Assembly (NCBI RefSeq): GCF_041146395.1
Contig: NC_091002.1
Span: 9,790,501 to 9,854,500, forward strand
Source: Eulemur rufifrons
Taxonomy: Eukaryota > Chordata > Mammalia > Primates > Lemuridae
Length of the DNA stretch: 64,000 nucleotides
Direction of reading: 5' to 3'
The notes beneath the pieces were generated by a model. That model saw only the letters and a program-made list of their open reading frames with translations. It ran no database searches and was not told the DNA's origin. The translations under genes and the position numbers were made by a program. Every line of letters starts with the position of its first letter. Position 1 is the first letter of the stretch. Positions 46,930 to 59,519 of the stretch are shown piece by piece.

Positions 46930-49900
46930 AGATAGGAGAGACACAAAGGCATGAGGGGGCACAGAATCAGAAGGGGCTTCAGGGCCATCAGAGGATACAG
47001 AGCTCACAGGTGCCTCAGGGTCATGACAGGCTACACACCCATTAGGGGACTCAGAGCCAGGAGGGGCCTCAGGAGGGTTTCTAGAGCCAGGAATAACCTC
47101 CGGTCCAGGAGGGACCACAGAGCCAGGAGGGAAGTCAGGGCCACAAAGCTACCTGCAGTGCTGTCATAGAGCCAGGAGGAGGGGACACAGCATCACGTAC
47201 AAACTGGGCCATGAGGGGCCTAATGCCAGGAGTAGACACAGCACCAGGAGGGGAGACAGAGCAGGAGTGGCCTCAGGGGCAGGAAGGGATAGAGACCTGG
47301 GAGGAGTCTGAGAGCAGGAATTCCCTCAGATCCAGCAGGGGATACAGGGCCAGGAGTAGACACAAAGTCACATGGTGCTTCAGGGCCAGGAGGCATCACA
47401 GATCAAGGAGGGGACACAGAGCCTAAGAATCATGACAAGCTACAGAGCCAGGAGGGACCTCAGAGACTGGAGGGGACACGGGGCCAGGAGGGGGCCATGG
47501 AGCCAAGAGCAGCCACGAAGCCAGGAGGGAAGTCGGGGCCAAAGGCAACCTGGGGTGCAGTCACAGAGTCAGGAGGGACCTCACAGTCAGGAGGATGCTT
47601 AAGGGCAGGAGGGGCCACAGTGCCTGGAAGTAACACACAGCCAGGGGGCTCCTCAGAGCCAGGAGGGGATACAGAGTTCCCTAGTGCATCACTGACAGAA
47701 AATGCCACAGAGCCAGGAGGGCACTCAGTTAGCGATGGCCTCAAATTCCAGCAGGGACACAGAACCAGGAGGGTTCTAAGGGCCAGGAGAGGCCTCAGAA
47801 ACAGCAGGAGGGTCACAGAGCCAGAAGGGGACACAAAGTCAAGAGTAGCCATACGGCCATGAGGTAACACAGAGCCAGGGGAGGTGACTTAGCCAACAAG
47901 GGACAGAGAGCCTGGAGGGGCCTCAGAGGAAGGAGGGGCTACTGAGCCAGGTGGGGGCACAGGTCCATTAGGGACACAGATCCTTTAGGGCAGCAGTCCC
48001 CAACCTTTTAGGCACCAGGGACCAGTTTCATGGAAGACAGCTGTTCTGTGGATGGGATGTGGGGGGTTTCTGATGGATGTAGCTCAGGCAGTGATGTGAG
48101 CGAAGGGGACCGGCTATAAATACAGAAGAACTTCACCTGCTGCTCACCTCCTGCTGTGTGGCCTGGTTCCTAACAGGCCACGGACTAGTACCAGTCCACG
48201 GAGTGGGATTTGGGGACTGCAGCTTTAGGGGACCCAGAGCAAGGAGGGGGTCACAAAGCCAGAAGGGCCCTCAGATCGAGGAGGTAACGAAGAGTCAGGA
48301 GGGGACTGTCAGTGCCAGGATGGGTCATAGAGCCTAGAGGGGCCTTAGGGCCAGGAGGTTTCTCAGGGCCTGGAAGGACCTCAGGTTCAGGAGGGGATAC
48401 AGATCCTGGGGGAGTGGGGGTGGGGTGGAGTTCATACATCTGCAGAGGGGTCACAGGGCACGGAGGGGCCAGAGTGCCAGGAGGGGTCTGAGCATCATGA
48501 GGGGCCTCAAAATTAGTAGGGGACACGGAGCCAGAAAGTGACACAGGGCTAGGATCAGTGACAGAGCCATTAAGGGTCAGAGAGTCAGGAGGGGACAAAG
48601 GGCCACGAGGGTCTAAAGCCAAAAAAAGATATGGGCCATAGAGGGGGACAGGGCCAAGAGTGGACACAGTGAGGAGGAGCCTCAGATCCAGGAGGGACCT
48701 AAGGTCCAGGAGGGGAAACAGGGCTTGTAAATGCCACTGGGCCAGGAGGGACCTCAGGGATTGGGGGGTGCAGTACAGAGTCAAGAGGGGCCTGAGTGTC
48801 ATGAGGGGCCTCAGAATTAGGAGGGGGACACCAAGCCAAAGAGTGACACAGGGCCAGGATTGGTGACTGAGCCATTAGGGGTGAAGAGCCAGGTGGCCTC
48901 TCTGAGTCAGGAGGAGACACAGAGCCAGCAGATGCCTCAGGGTCAGGACAGGCTACAGAGCCAGGAGGGGCCTCAGACTCAGAAACGGGCTCAGAGTTAG
49001 GAAGGGGCACAAGGCCAGGAGGGGACACAGAGCCAGGAGCAGCCTTACAGCCGGGAGAGGACAGACAGCCAGGCAGGAAGAGCCTCAGAGTCAGCAGAAG
49101 TCACAGAACCTGGAAGGCCCTCAGGGCCAGAAGGGGCCACAGAGCCAGGAGACTTCTCGAGGCCTGGAAGGGGCCCGTAGCCAGAAGGAGTCACAGAGTC
49201 AGGAGTGGCCTCAGGCACAAGAGGAGACACAGAGGCATCAGGTGCCTCAGGGTCAAGAGAGGCTACAGAGCCAGCAGGGACACAGGGCTAGGAGGGTCCC
49301 AAAAGCCAGCAGGGACCCCAGAGCCAGGAGGGAACACAGATCCAATAGGGGCCTCATATCCAGGAAAGACCACAGGGCCAGTAGTGGCCTCTGAGTCAGC
49401 AGTGACCTCAGAGTCATGAGGGGACACAGAGCCAGGATGGACCTCTGGACAAGGAGGGTCTTCAGGGCTGGGAGGCAACACAGAGCCAGGAGGGGACAGA
49501 GTCATGAGGAGCCTCCAGGTGAAAAGGGCATCTTGGGGTGTGACACAGCCTGGGGGGACCACAGAGCCTGGAGTTCTGTCAGGGCAAGGAGGATAACTTG
49601 GGGTGGGGGCACAAAGCTGGGAGGGGCCTCAGGGTCAGAAGGGGAAACAGAGCCAGGTTGGGCCTTAGCCAGGAGTGGTTATAAAGCCAGGGAGGTGGTC
49701 ACAGAGCCAGAAGGGGACACAGAACCGGGAGTGTCCTCAGGACCAAGAGGGGACACGGGGGACAGAGTCACAATGGCAGGAGGAACTACACAGTCAGTAT
49801 GGCTGTCAGGGCCAGGAGGGTACCTGGGGGTGGGGCCCCAGGTCCAGGAGGGGCTACAGAGCCAGGAGGGCCCTCATAGTCAGAAGAGGCCACAAAGCCA

Positions 49901-50170
49901 GGTGTATGGCCTCATGGCCAGGAGGGGTGACAAAGCCAGGATCAGCCTTAGTGAGTAGTGTCCATAGAGGAAGGGAGGCGTTTAGAGAACCAAGAGGGGA
50001 CACAGAGTCAGTAGGGTCCTCAGAGCCAGGAGGGGACATAGCCGGAATGGTCCTAAGGGGGGTCAGGAAGGACCTCATGGCTGGAGAGGAACACAGAGCC
50101 AGGAGGGGTCACACAGCCTGGAGGTGCCTCTGGTCCAGAAGGAGCCACAGAGCCGGGAGGGGCCTTGTGT
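46930..50170. repeat. Minisatellite of 18 bp units (about 3 kb)
   Basis: Tandem array with basic unit GAGCCAGGAGGGGACACA, often alternating with GAGCCAGGAGGGGCCTCA to give a 36 bp pattern. About 165 units by length, excluding the hAT insertion. The 18 bp period holds frame exactly in clear stretches (for example 49420-49500), so stop-poor frames appear on both strands. Units are diverged by substitutions, so the array is old and not a recently homogenised satellite. Confidence 0.95.
47991..48222. mobile_element. MER1-type hAT DNA transposon inside the minisatellite
   Basis: Left end CAGCAGTCCCCAACCTTTTA then GGCACCAGGGACCAGTTTCA. The right part has GTTCCTAACAGGCCACGGAC and ends GGGACTGCAG. 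Flanked by a perfect 8 bp duplication CTTTAGGG (47983-47990, 48223-48230), the hAT hallmark. Confidence 0.9.
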
Positions 50171-50194
50171 TAATAGGCCGATAACAAATAGATT

Positions 50195-51290
50195 AATTAA
50201 AAATCGTCACGCGAAGTATATCCCAGATCCAGATGGCATCACTGATGCATTCTGCTAGTTTTTAAGGAAGAATCACTACTGATCCTTCAAACACACTCTC
50301 AAAAGAAGAGAGGGGAACACTTCTCAGTTCTGTCTACTAGGCCATAATTACTGTAATACAAAAACCACCCATAAGCATAACAGGGAACAAAACTACAGAA
50401 GCTTAGTCATCTTGAATATGGAAAAAAGAAATCTTGTATAATACATACCATTAGTGAATTGAATCCAACAACAAAAAGGATTATATGCTTTGATAAAGTG
50501 AGATTGTGCCACAAATTTGTAGTTTGTGTAACATCTAGAAAACAGCTTATGCATCCCTTCACACCTGTACTTCCAAGACTTTCTGCATTTTCCTCTGTGT
50601 GCGCATGTGCGTGTTGCAGGAAGCACGCTTAATGTGGATAGATATATTGTTTTGATTGTGATGTATCACAGGTACATATCCAGTCACATCAAATTGAATA
50701 TATTAAACATGCAGGGATTTTTGTGTATCAATTAGAACTCAGGTCTGTTAAAAACAACTCAATATACCATGTCTATAAAATTAAGGAAGCTTAAGATGTG
50801 ATAATCTCACCTACACAGAAAAGAGCATTTCACTAAATCCATCCTATGATTAAAATACTAAACAGACTAGGAATTGAAGAGACCCTGACAAAGGCCATCT
50901 ACAGAAAACCGCAGTAAACATCATACTTAGTGGAAAAAATGTTTTCCCATGAGACTGGGAACAAGACATACATACTCTCTTTCAGCGCTCATAGTCAACA
51001 TTGCACTGGAGGATTTTGCTTTAAAAATCATGCAAGCTGACATGCGGTAAAGTATTCCCGATTGCTAATGAAATAGAAAAATGGCCCTTTGATGTTCAAC
51101 CCAATCTCCTGTATAAAAGAAACTCTGAGAATATCACTAAGAACCTGCTCCAAGTAATAAGTTTAGCAAATTTGCTATGAGGTAAGGTACAGATATCAAT
51201 TGCATTTCTATATGCTGGTTGTGAACATCCTGAAAATATAATTCAGGAAAAATATTTTGGTTCAAAACAAAACAAAAAAAAGCATGAAAA
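50195..51290 (+). mobile_element. Degenerate L1 LINE (ORF2 fragments)
   Basis: ATCCCAGATCCAGATGGCAT, GAGAGGGGAACACTTCTCAG and AAAGGCCATCTACAGAAAAC keep the L1 ORF2 order on the + strand, with large gaps. The limits are approximate. Confidence 0.6.
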
Positions 51291-51299
51291 CATGGGTAT

Positions 51300-52325
51300 G
51301 AGATTTTTTCAAAGCATACTCTGATCTTAAACAGAAAAACAGCAGTTTTTTCAAATATAAAAAGAAAATCACAACTTTAAAAATTAATAATTTTAATACA
51401 CATTTTCCCCTTTGTTATAATAGGAAGAAAGCTGAAATAATTGAAATAATGTTCAAAGAAGAAGAAAGCACAAACTTTATAAGCCATGTTTGAGAAAGAA
51501 CTAAACAAAATTTAAACATTTGAGAAATGTGGTAAGTAAAGTTAATGTGCAATGCACGGACATTGCACTAATTTAAACCTAGTTGATGAGAGGATCAGCA
51601 AACTTTGAAGATAGAGCTGCCAAGATGTGTTATAAAGAGACAATGAAATAGAAAATACAAATATATACATAGGATACATAGAACACGGCGGAATTAAATG
51701 TATCTATTTCATCACTAGAAATTTATAAATATCTAAAACAGAAAAAGAACTCCAAACATAAATTGAATTAAGTGTTTCATTGCATCGCAAAAGTTAAAGT
51801 GAAATACTCAAACAGCAATAGTCAAACTGCATTAGAGCAAAGAGAAGTGAGAATGAAAAGAGAACCTGGGAATGTGGCAGCACATTCTCCATGGCCTTTA
51901 TAGAAAACAGACCACAGAGGGGAAAAAACAAACAATGCTGGCTAAAACCGATGGCCAAACTAGACTCCAGTACCACTACCTCTAGTTAAAAATGGCAAAA
52001 TAAGATTTTCCAAAGTAAAAAATCATAGGAGATTTGATCACCAATAGGAACTTCTCAGGTTGTACACTTTCAGTTGTAAGAAAGGTTTTCCTGTGTGAAG
52101 ATCAGACATCAAAATGAAAGAGTTAAGATTTTAAACATAGGAGAATATCAGATCATCGTGGACTTTGAAGTAATGGAACTACAAATTCTTGGTATCATAG
52201 GTGACAAAACTCATGATAAAAATACAATTGTATGCAATTCGATTAATCAGGTAGTAACCTGCTCTACTTGAGTAAATTATAAAATGTAAGAAAAACCTGT
52301 TAGCCAACCATTTTTATCACAAACT
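51300..52325. other. Unassigned AT-rich stretch
   Basis: No gene or confident repeat recognised. Possibly further decayed L1. Confidence 0.35.
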
Positions 52326-52329
52326 TGTA

Positions 52330-53230
52330 AAAATTAAAAGTGCTTGCAGAACGTATTTTGGAGAATATCCTTTTATCACAACCAATTAGCAACAAAAGAC
52401 TGGCAGTGACGTAGGCACTGACCATTAGACTCTGGAATTCAGGACTGTGAGGTCATATCTCCATGCTGCAGTTGCATGATGAGATGATGTCGTACACCCT
52501 GAACATGACCACAGAGAAACTCCCAAGTAGCAACATGGTCTGGGTGTCCCTTTTCTCTGGGAGGCTCCTTAGCGGGAGAGGCTGGTGCTCTGAAGGTGCC
52601 GGCATTGCCACTGATTGTGGGAGAAGAGAACTCACCATGTATGCATTGAGAGCACCGTCATTCCTAGAATGAAGGCATTCCTGTGTGCGTCTGTGTGAGC
52701 CTAACACCCTGATGATGGAGCTCGTGAGGGCAAGTGTGCAGTAGTCACTGATACTCTGCAGACTTGTCAGGGTCATGTTGGAAGTAGTCACAGTGTAGAA
52801 AATCAGGATAGAATAGAAAAGAAACCAGAGGGACCGTCATCAGAGGAAAACTTAGATAACGTGATTTGTGTATTTATGTTTAAACCTCATAAACAAGGAA
52901 GCCCTGGGACTGATGTGATGGCCGCTAGCATGCTCAGGAGGCAAACGGTGCACTTGGAGAGGCCCCTCATTATTCTGTTCATGTAGAAAAGCACCTTGCA
53001 CTCGAAGTCATTCCAAAACTCCAGTGACTCACACAGGTTCAGACACTAAACATACTACAGTAAGGACCATCAGTATGTGGATGAGTGCCGAGTGACAGAT
53101 GGTCAGGTGATTGGGCTTAGGCCTTCTATCAACAGGGAGCATGAAGGTGGGGAAGAGGAGGAAGGTGTTGGCAGACACTCCAACATTCCACATTTGTTAA
53201 AGGCAACACAAAGGGAAAGTGTGCTAGCTT
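52330..53230 (-). pseudogene. Vomeronasal type-1 receptor (V1R) pseudogene
   Basis: Read on the minus strand, fragments match V1R receptors in order. TM2 region: VSANTFLL, then RRPKPNHLTICHSALIH (cf. RPKPTDLI..HLA..H). TM4-5 region: FYTVTTSNMTLTSLQ and YCTLALTSSIIR. Third loop and TM6: SLPEKRDTQTMLLLGSFSVV and DIISS. TM7: SLMVSAYVTASLLLLIG then DKRIFSKI. Total length about 900 bp, equal to the roughly 300-codon single coding exon of V1Rs. In-frame stops after VCLVSEPV, further stops near 52840 and several frame changes show it is dead. V1Rs detect pheromones in the vomeronasal organ, and the family is large in lemurs (known). No functional V1R is nearby. Confidence 0.88.
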
Positions 53231-54020
53231 AATGGCAGTGAGGATAACTTTAACTTTGCGTCTAAAACAAAGCAGAAAACGTCACCCACCATCAATGAAA
53301 TCTTTCTTGGTAGGCAAAATCATTACCATGCTCATCATTTTTTCGTTTACCTGACAAACTCGAACAAATTCCCAAAAATTCAACCTCAGCATTATTTTAT
53401 TTGGAAAATAATTTATAAAAATAACTAACACAAACCTTCCACAATCATGGCTGCATATGTTGCCTGTTATCTGTGCTTCCCTCTTTGTAAAGCTTTTCTT
53501 TACTGTTCTGCCTCACCTAGTTTGATATTCAGATTCCAGAACAGTAGTGGTCATAGCAAAATTAGTCAATTGTGTTTGTACAGGTAACCTCAAGTAAATC
53601 TTACCCTAATGGGGAAACATTTTTATGTTCATTTTCTCTTCTGGGCTTTTTGTTATTCTGGTTATACCCTATGACTTGTTCTAAGATGACCCAGTGGAGT
53701 TCCATTAACTTTAAAATATGTCACTGTTTGCAATCAAAAGTTAAAAGAATTCCATTAATGTTAAGATTTTGAGAAAAATCTTCTCATGGCACAATATAAT
53801 ATTCTAGTCTTTTATTAGTTTCCTATTGCTGTTGATAGAAATTCCCACAAATGGATGTAAACTCACACATGACAATTTCTTATTTTATAGTTACAGAGAT
53901 GAGTACACCAAAATGGGTCTCACTAGGCTAAAACCATGGTGTCTGTAGGTTTGTGTTCCTTTTTAGAGTTGCCCAGTTGAATACAAAACACCCAGTCAAA
54001 TGTGAATTCTTGATAAATAA

Positions 54021-54374
<354 letters not shown>

Positions 54375-54484
54375 TGATAAATAATCTTATTATATATATG
54401 TCTGGATTCATGAAAGTACTGCAAAGCCAGTATGCAGATATTTTGCATGCTTACACTAAAAAGTCATTCCTTTACCTGAAATTT

Positions 54485-54965
54485 AAACTTGAGTATTGTG
54501 TTACTTAGTGTTCTCCAGGTAAAGAGTACCAGTAGGATCCATAGATAGATACAGATGTAAGTATGGAGATGGTGTGTGTGTGTGTGAGGAGATTTCTTAG
54601 GACGGGCTGTCTCATGCAAGTATGGAGGCTGAGAAGTCCTATAATTTATCATCAGCATGCTGGCGGCTCAGGGAAGCTGATGGTGTAGGACTGGAGTCCA
54701 AACCCAAAGCCTGAGAATCAGGAAGCATTGCTCTAAGTCCTGGTCCCAGTACGATGGCCTGAAAACCAAAGGCATCAGTGTTTGAGGGAAGGAGAAGGTG
54801 CATGTCCCAAATCAAACAGTAAGTTCACCCTTTCTCTTTTTGTTTTATTCAGGCCCTCAGTAGATTGGACAAAACCCATCTCCCTTGATGAGGACAAACT
54901 TCCTTATTGATTGAAATACTAATCTTTTCCAGAAACATCTCACAGACACACTGTTTTGCCGGCTC
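54485..54965. repeat. LTR-like interspersed repeat, family not assigned
   Basis: TGTGTTACTTAGTGTTCTCC at the start, GTATGGAGGCTGAGAAGTCC, TATTCAGGCCCTCAGTAGAT and AGAAACATCTCACAGACACA recur in a familiar mammalian repeat order. Contains a short (GT)n patch near 54572. Confidence 0.5.
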
Positions 54966-55434
54966 TCTGGGCATTTCTCTGTCAGCAGCTCTGTCAATCT
55001 CAGGCTTTACCCACTCAGTCAGCTCCACCAGATGCTTTGCTCTGCAGAAACTGTCCCTCCCCACCTGGCAGTAACGGTCCCTTGACCAAGGGTTGGGCCG
55101 GCAGAGGTGGATAAGCCCAAGCCCAGTTGGACGGTCCCTCTTGGTGTCTGGAGTAGTGGGGGCTCTGGGGCTGGCACGGAACAGATTCTAGAAAAGCCTT
55201 GCTGGCAGAGCTCCTGGGCTCTGCTATCCAGCTCCGACAGCTGCTGAGGGATGAAGGTGGACTCTAGATCCTCAGCCTTCTGAGCGATATGGCCTGAAGA
55301 AACACCCTGTTCTAGCTTCAGCGGCAAAGTCATTGCCTAAGAGAGGCATCAAGCGTTGGGGCAGACATGAGCCTGGCGTCTCCCTCCTTGGCAGGCTGTG
55401 CTTGGGCCTCACTGAAGTAAGTTTAGTTTGTCTT

Positions 55435-56278
55435 TTCTTTTCTTTTTTTTTTTTTTTTTACATATAGGAATGTTATTTTAAATTTTCTCATGAAATTGGT
55501 AAAGTATAGGTATATCTTAATCCAGAATCCAAGAATTTTTTAAATATGGCAAAGTATTAGATGAACTGTTGCTAGTTTAACAACACAATATTGGTGTCTT
55601 GGAAACAGATTGATACTTTAGGCTATTAGGATACCACAGAGTAAGTATGTAGCTATGCTAAGTCCAGGTTGTCTTTTTGGGACATGCTTATACTTCAGAT
55701 GTATCTGGTATTTTATTATCTGGTATTTTATTTCTAAATGTTATGAGTATAGATTCTGACTAATAACTCTATGAGTAGGACTTTTCTGTCTTTGTACTTC
55801 CTCCTATAGCTGTCTCTATTCATGTTCTTCTCAGTCTCATTTTGGAAAATTGCAGGAATAAAAACATACTGGGTATCTTGCTAAAATATTTACTGCAAAG
55901 TTTTGCCTCATTCTCTTCTGGAATAGACTGGGATATCCTCAAAATTTGTCAAGGGTTGGTTATCACTCCTTGTGGAGTGTCACTCTCTGGGTCAGTATGT
56001 ATGCCCTTGTATTTGGTCAGTACTTCTTTTAGGTTTCTCTTATCCATGGGCTCTAATACCTCTCACCGTCATGGAAATGTGGCAAGGAACCAAACAAGAT
56101 ATCTTACTATTAATATTTTAGAAATAGCAACCAGTGCTTCTTGGTAGTAGTAATCTTCAATCCCTGACACAATTCTAGAAGAAATAACAATGGAATTCTT
56201 CCGTGGGAGAAGAAAAATTTTATCTAAACCTCTTAAGAAGAAACAGTAGTTGATTTTTCTCCTTTTAAATTCCTTTAG
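55435..56278. other. Unassigned stretch beginning with poly-T
   Basis: A T-run at 55437-55459 leads into AT-rich sequence with no recognisable domain. Could be a minus-strand retrocopy 3' end; no parent gene identified. Confidence 0.3.
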
Positions 56279-56618
<340 letters not shown>

Positions 56619-57134
56619 AAATTCCTTTAGAACTAGACCTTACCTGCAGCTTGGGAACAAGGTACAGGCTTACTGTTATTGAAGGCCAGTGCCCGTTCTG
56701 AGCTGTTGTGCCAGGTCTGATTAGTCCATGATGCTGTCCCAGCTGAATGTTTTTAATATTATTACCTATGCTAAGAACCTAGATTATAATGGTCTGATTC
56801 TTAGGCATATGGTAAGACAAATGATGAACCTGCTAATGTCTGTAGGGAAAGTTAATAATCATTTTGATATTTTTTATGGTGGATAGTGTGTTTTTTTGTT
56901 TTGTTTGTGTGGCTGTTTTGTTTTTTATCTCTAGAAGCAGGACATGATACCTGAAAACTTGCCAGCACCAGCTGGCAAATATAAACTAAAATATTAGCAA
57001 AATAAAACTGAAACAAAAGGCGAATATAAATAGTATAGTCAGAGAAATGGAGAAAAGGCAAAATCAAAAATCATACATACCGACAGTCTCCATGAAACAA
57101 GATAAATGAAAAGGTAATGTATGACTTTATAAAA

Positions 57135-57478
<344 letters not shown>

Positions 57479-57784
57479 GACTTTATAAAATTTTAATGAA
57501 ATTTTTAAAAAACTGCACATATAGAAATACCTCTTTGATATGTCTTTCTGTTACTCATGATATATATAATTGCTAAAATATATTTGTCAGGAACTATTTT
57601 AAGTATTTTCTTACATTAACTAGTTTGTTCTTGACAACACATTTCAAAGGTTATCACTATTTTCATACTCAAGACACTGTAGTCACGTGACCTAATCATC
57701 TCTTCTCTTTTCATTTGCTTTGGGATTTCAAAGAAGGCAATATTATATATGTTTTTGATGTAGGTATCTTGAACTCAGTTGGTC

Positions 57785-58495
57785 TCACAGTTTGTTTCAA
57801 TTTATTTTTAATGATTATGGGTATCTTATAGGTATATATGAGGTACACGTGATGTTTTGAACAGATATACAGTGTATAATGATCAAATCAGAGCATTTTG
57901 TATATCCATCACCTCAAGCATTTATCATTTCATTGTGTTAGGAACATTCCAATTCTGCTATTTTTTTTTTTTTTTTTTTTTTTTTGAGACAGAGTCTCAC
58001 TCTGTTGCCCAGGCTAGAGTGAGTGCCGTGGCGTCAGCCTAGCTCACAGCAACCTCAAACTCCTGAGCTCAAGCGATCCTCCTGTCTCAGCCTCCCGAGT
58101 AGCTGGGACTACAGGCATGCACCACCATGCCCAGCTAATTTTTTCTGTATAGATTTTTTAGCTGTCCATATAATTTCTTTCTATTTTTAGTAGAGATGGG
58201 GTCTCGCTCTTGCTCAGGCTGGTCTCGAACTCCTGAGCTCAAACGATCCGCCCACCTCGGCCTCCCAGAGTGCTAGGATTACAGGCGTGAGCCACCGCGC
58301 CCGGCCCAATTCTGCTATTTTAGTTATTTTAAAATTACAGTAAATAGTTGTTGACTATAGTTAACCTGTTGTGCTATCAGATCTGACATGTTGTTCATTC
58401 TATCTGTGTTTGTACTCACTAACCATCCCCACTTTAACCACTCCTTCCCCACTAACCTACACAGCCTATGGCCATAGCTGCTAACTATCAGGCTA
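57785..58495 (-). mobile_element. L1M LINE 3' end, antisense, split by an Alu
   Basis: GTATAATGATCAAATCAGAG, ATCCATCACCTCAAGCATTT and TAGTTGTTGACTATAGTTAA are L1M 3' UTR phrases in antisense order, interrupted by the Alu at 57965-58306. Confidence 0.75.
57965..58306 (-). mobile_element. Alu SINE (lemur-type), antisense, in L1
   Basis: Full-length. Perfect 15 bp duplication CAATTCTGCTATTTT (57950-57964, 58307-58321). Confidence 0.95.
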
Positions 58496-58559
58496 ATACA
58501 TGGGTCAACTGATAACCAGTTGAACTGTAAAATAATGGTTTGACTCTGCTTGATTCTTG

Positions 58560-58985
58560 TCTTAGTCCTTTTTGTGCCACTACAAATGAATACCTGAGGA
58601 TGGATAGTGTATAAAGAACAGTGTATTTGGCTGTCGACTCTGATGACTGCAAAGTTCAGGATTGGGCATATGGGGAGGGCCTCAGGTTGCTTCCCTGGCC
58701 CTGACCCTTACGGCAGAGGGCCAAGGGAAGTCAGTGTGTGCAGAGATCACATGGCGAGAGAGGGAAACAAGAGTGAGGGGGCAGGTCCCAGGCTATCTTA
58801 ACAACCGGCTTTTTTGGGAACTAATAGTGTGAGAACTTGCTTACCTTCAAGGGAAGGCGTGAATCTGTTTGTGAGGGATCTGCCTTCAAGACCCAAACAC
58901 CTTGCATTAGACCCCACATCTAACACACTGCTAATCAAATTTCAACATGAGGTTTGGAGGGGACAAACATCCCCAAACCATAGCA
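58560..58985 (-). mobile_element. MaLR LTR (MST/THE1-like), antisense
   Basis: TAGTCCTTTTTGTGCCACTA, GAGATCACATGGCGAGAGAG and CAACATGAGGTTTGGAGGGG, ending ATCCCCAAACCATAGCA, follow the antisense MaLR LTR order over about 425 bp. Confidence 0.78.
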
Positions 58986-59519
58986 ATCCTAATGACAAAG
59001 GTAGGGCTCAGAAGATTTGGGGATGGATTGGTAGATGGCTTTAGAGAATGATAAGATTAAGAATTCAAGAATCACTCTACAAGCGTGAATCTGTGGGACA
59101 TAATGCTGAATTAAATATGCCAGACACAGACTGAGTACTCTATGAGCTCACTTACCTGTGGAATGTAAAAAAAGGTTCAACTCACAGAGGCAAAGTGTAG
59201 AACATTGGTTGTCGGGGGCAGGAGGATTGGGGAAATGGGAAGATGTTGGTGAAAGGGTACAAATTTCCAGTTACAAGATGAATAAGGTGGGGGAATTTCA
59301 CGGATTTCATGTGCACATGGTAATTATAGTTAGTAATACTGTTATTTTTTACTTGAAATTTGATAAGCACTAAGATTTTAATTGTCCTCAATACAAACAC
59401 ATACAGATGGTAACTGTGTGGTGATGGTTGTATTAATTTGATTATGTTAATCATTACACAGTATATATCAAGTCGTCATGTTGTGTACCTTGAATGTATA
59501 CAATTTTTATTTGTCAATT

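Noticed and set aside
46930..50170. CRISPR-like regular repeats
   Set aside because: Units are directly tandem with no unique spacers, and the genome is mammalian.
46930..50170. SVA-type composite retrotransposon
   Set aside because: No CT hexamer, Alu-like or SINE-R parts flank the array, and SVAs are hominoid-specific.
47460..50184. Several frames over 100 codons on both strands in the minisatellite
   Set aside because: They are a by-product of an 18 bp unit without stop codons. They occur on both strands, are broken by the MER1 insertion, and have no start, splice or domain context.
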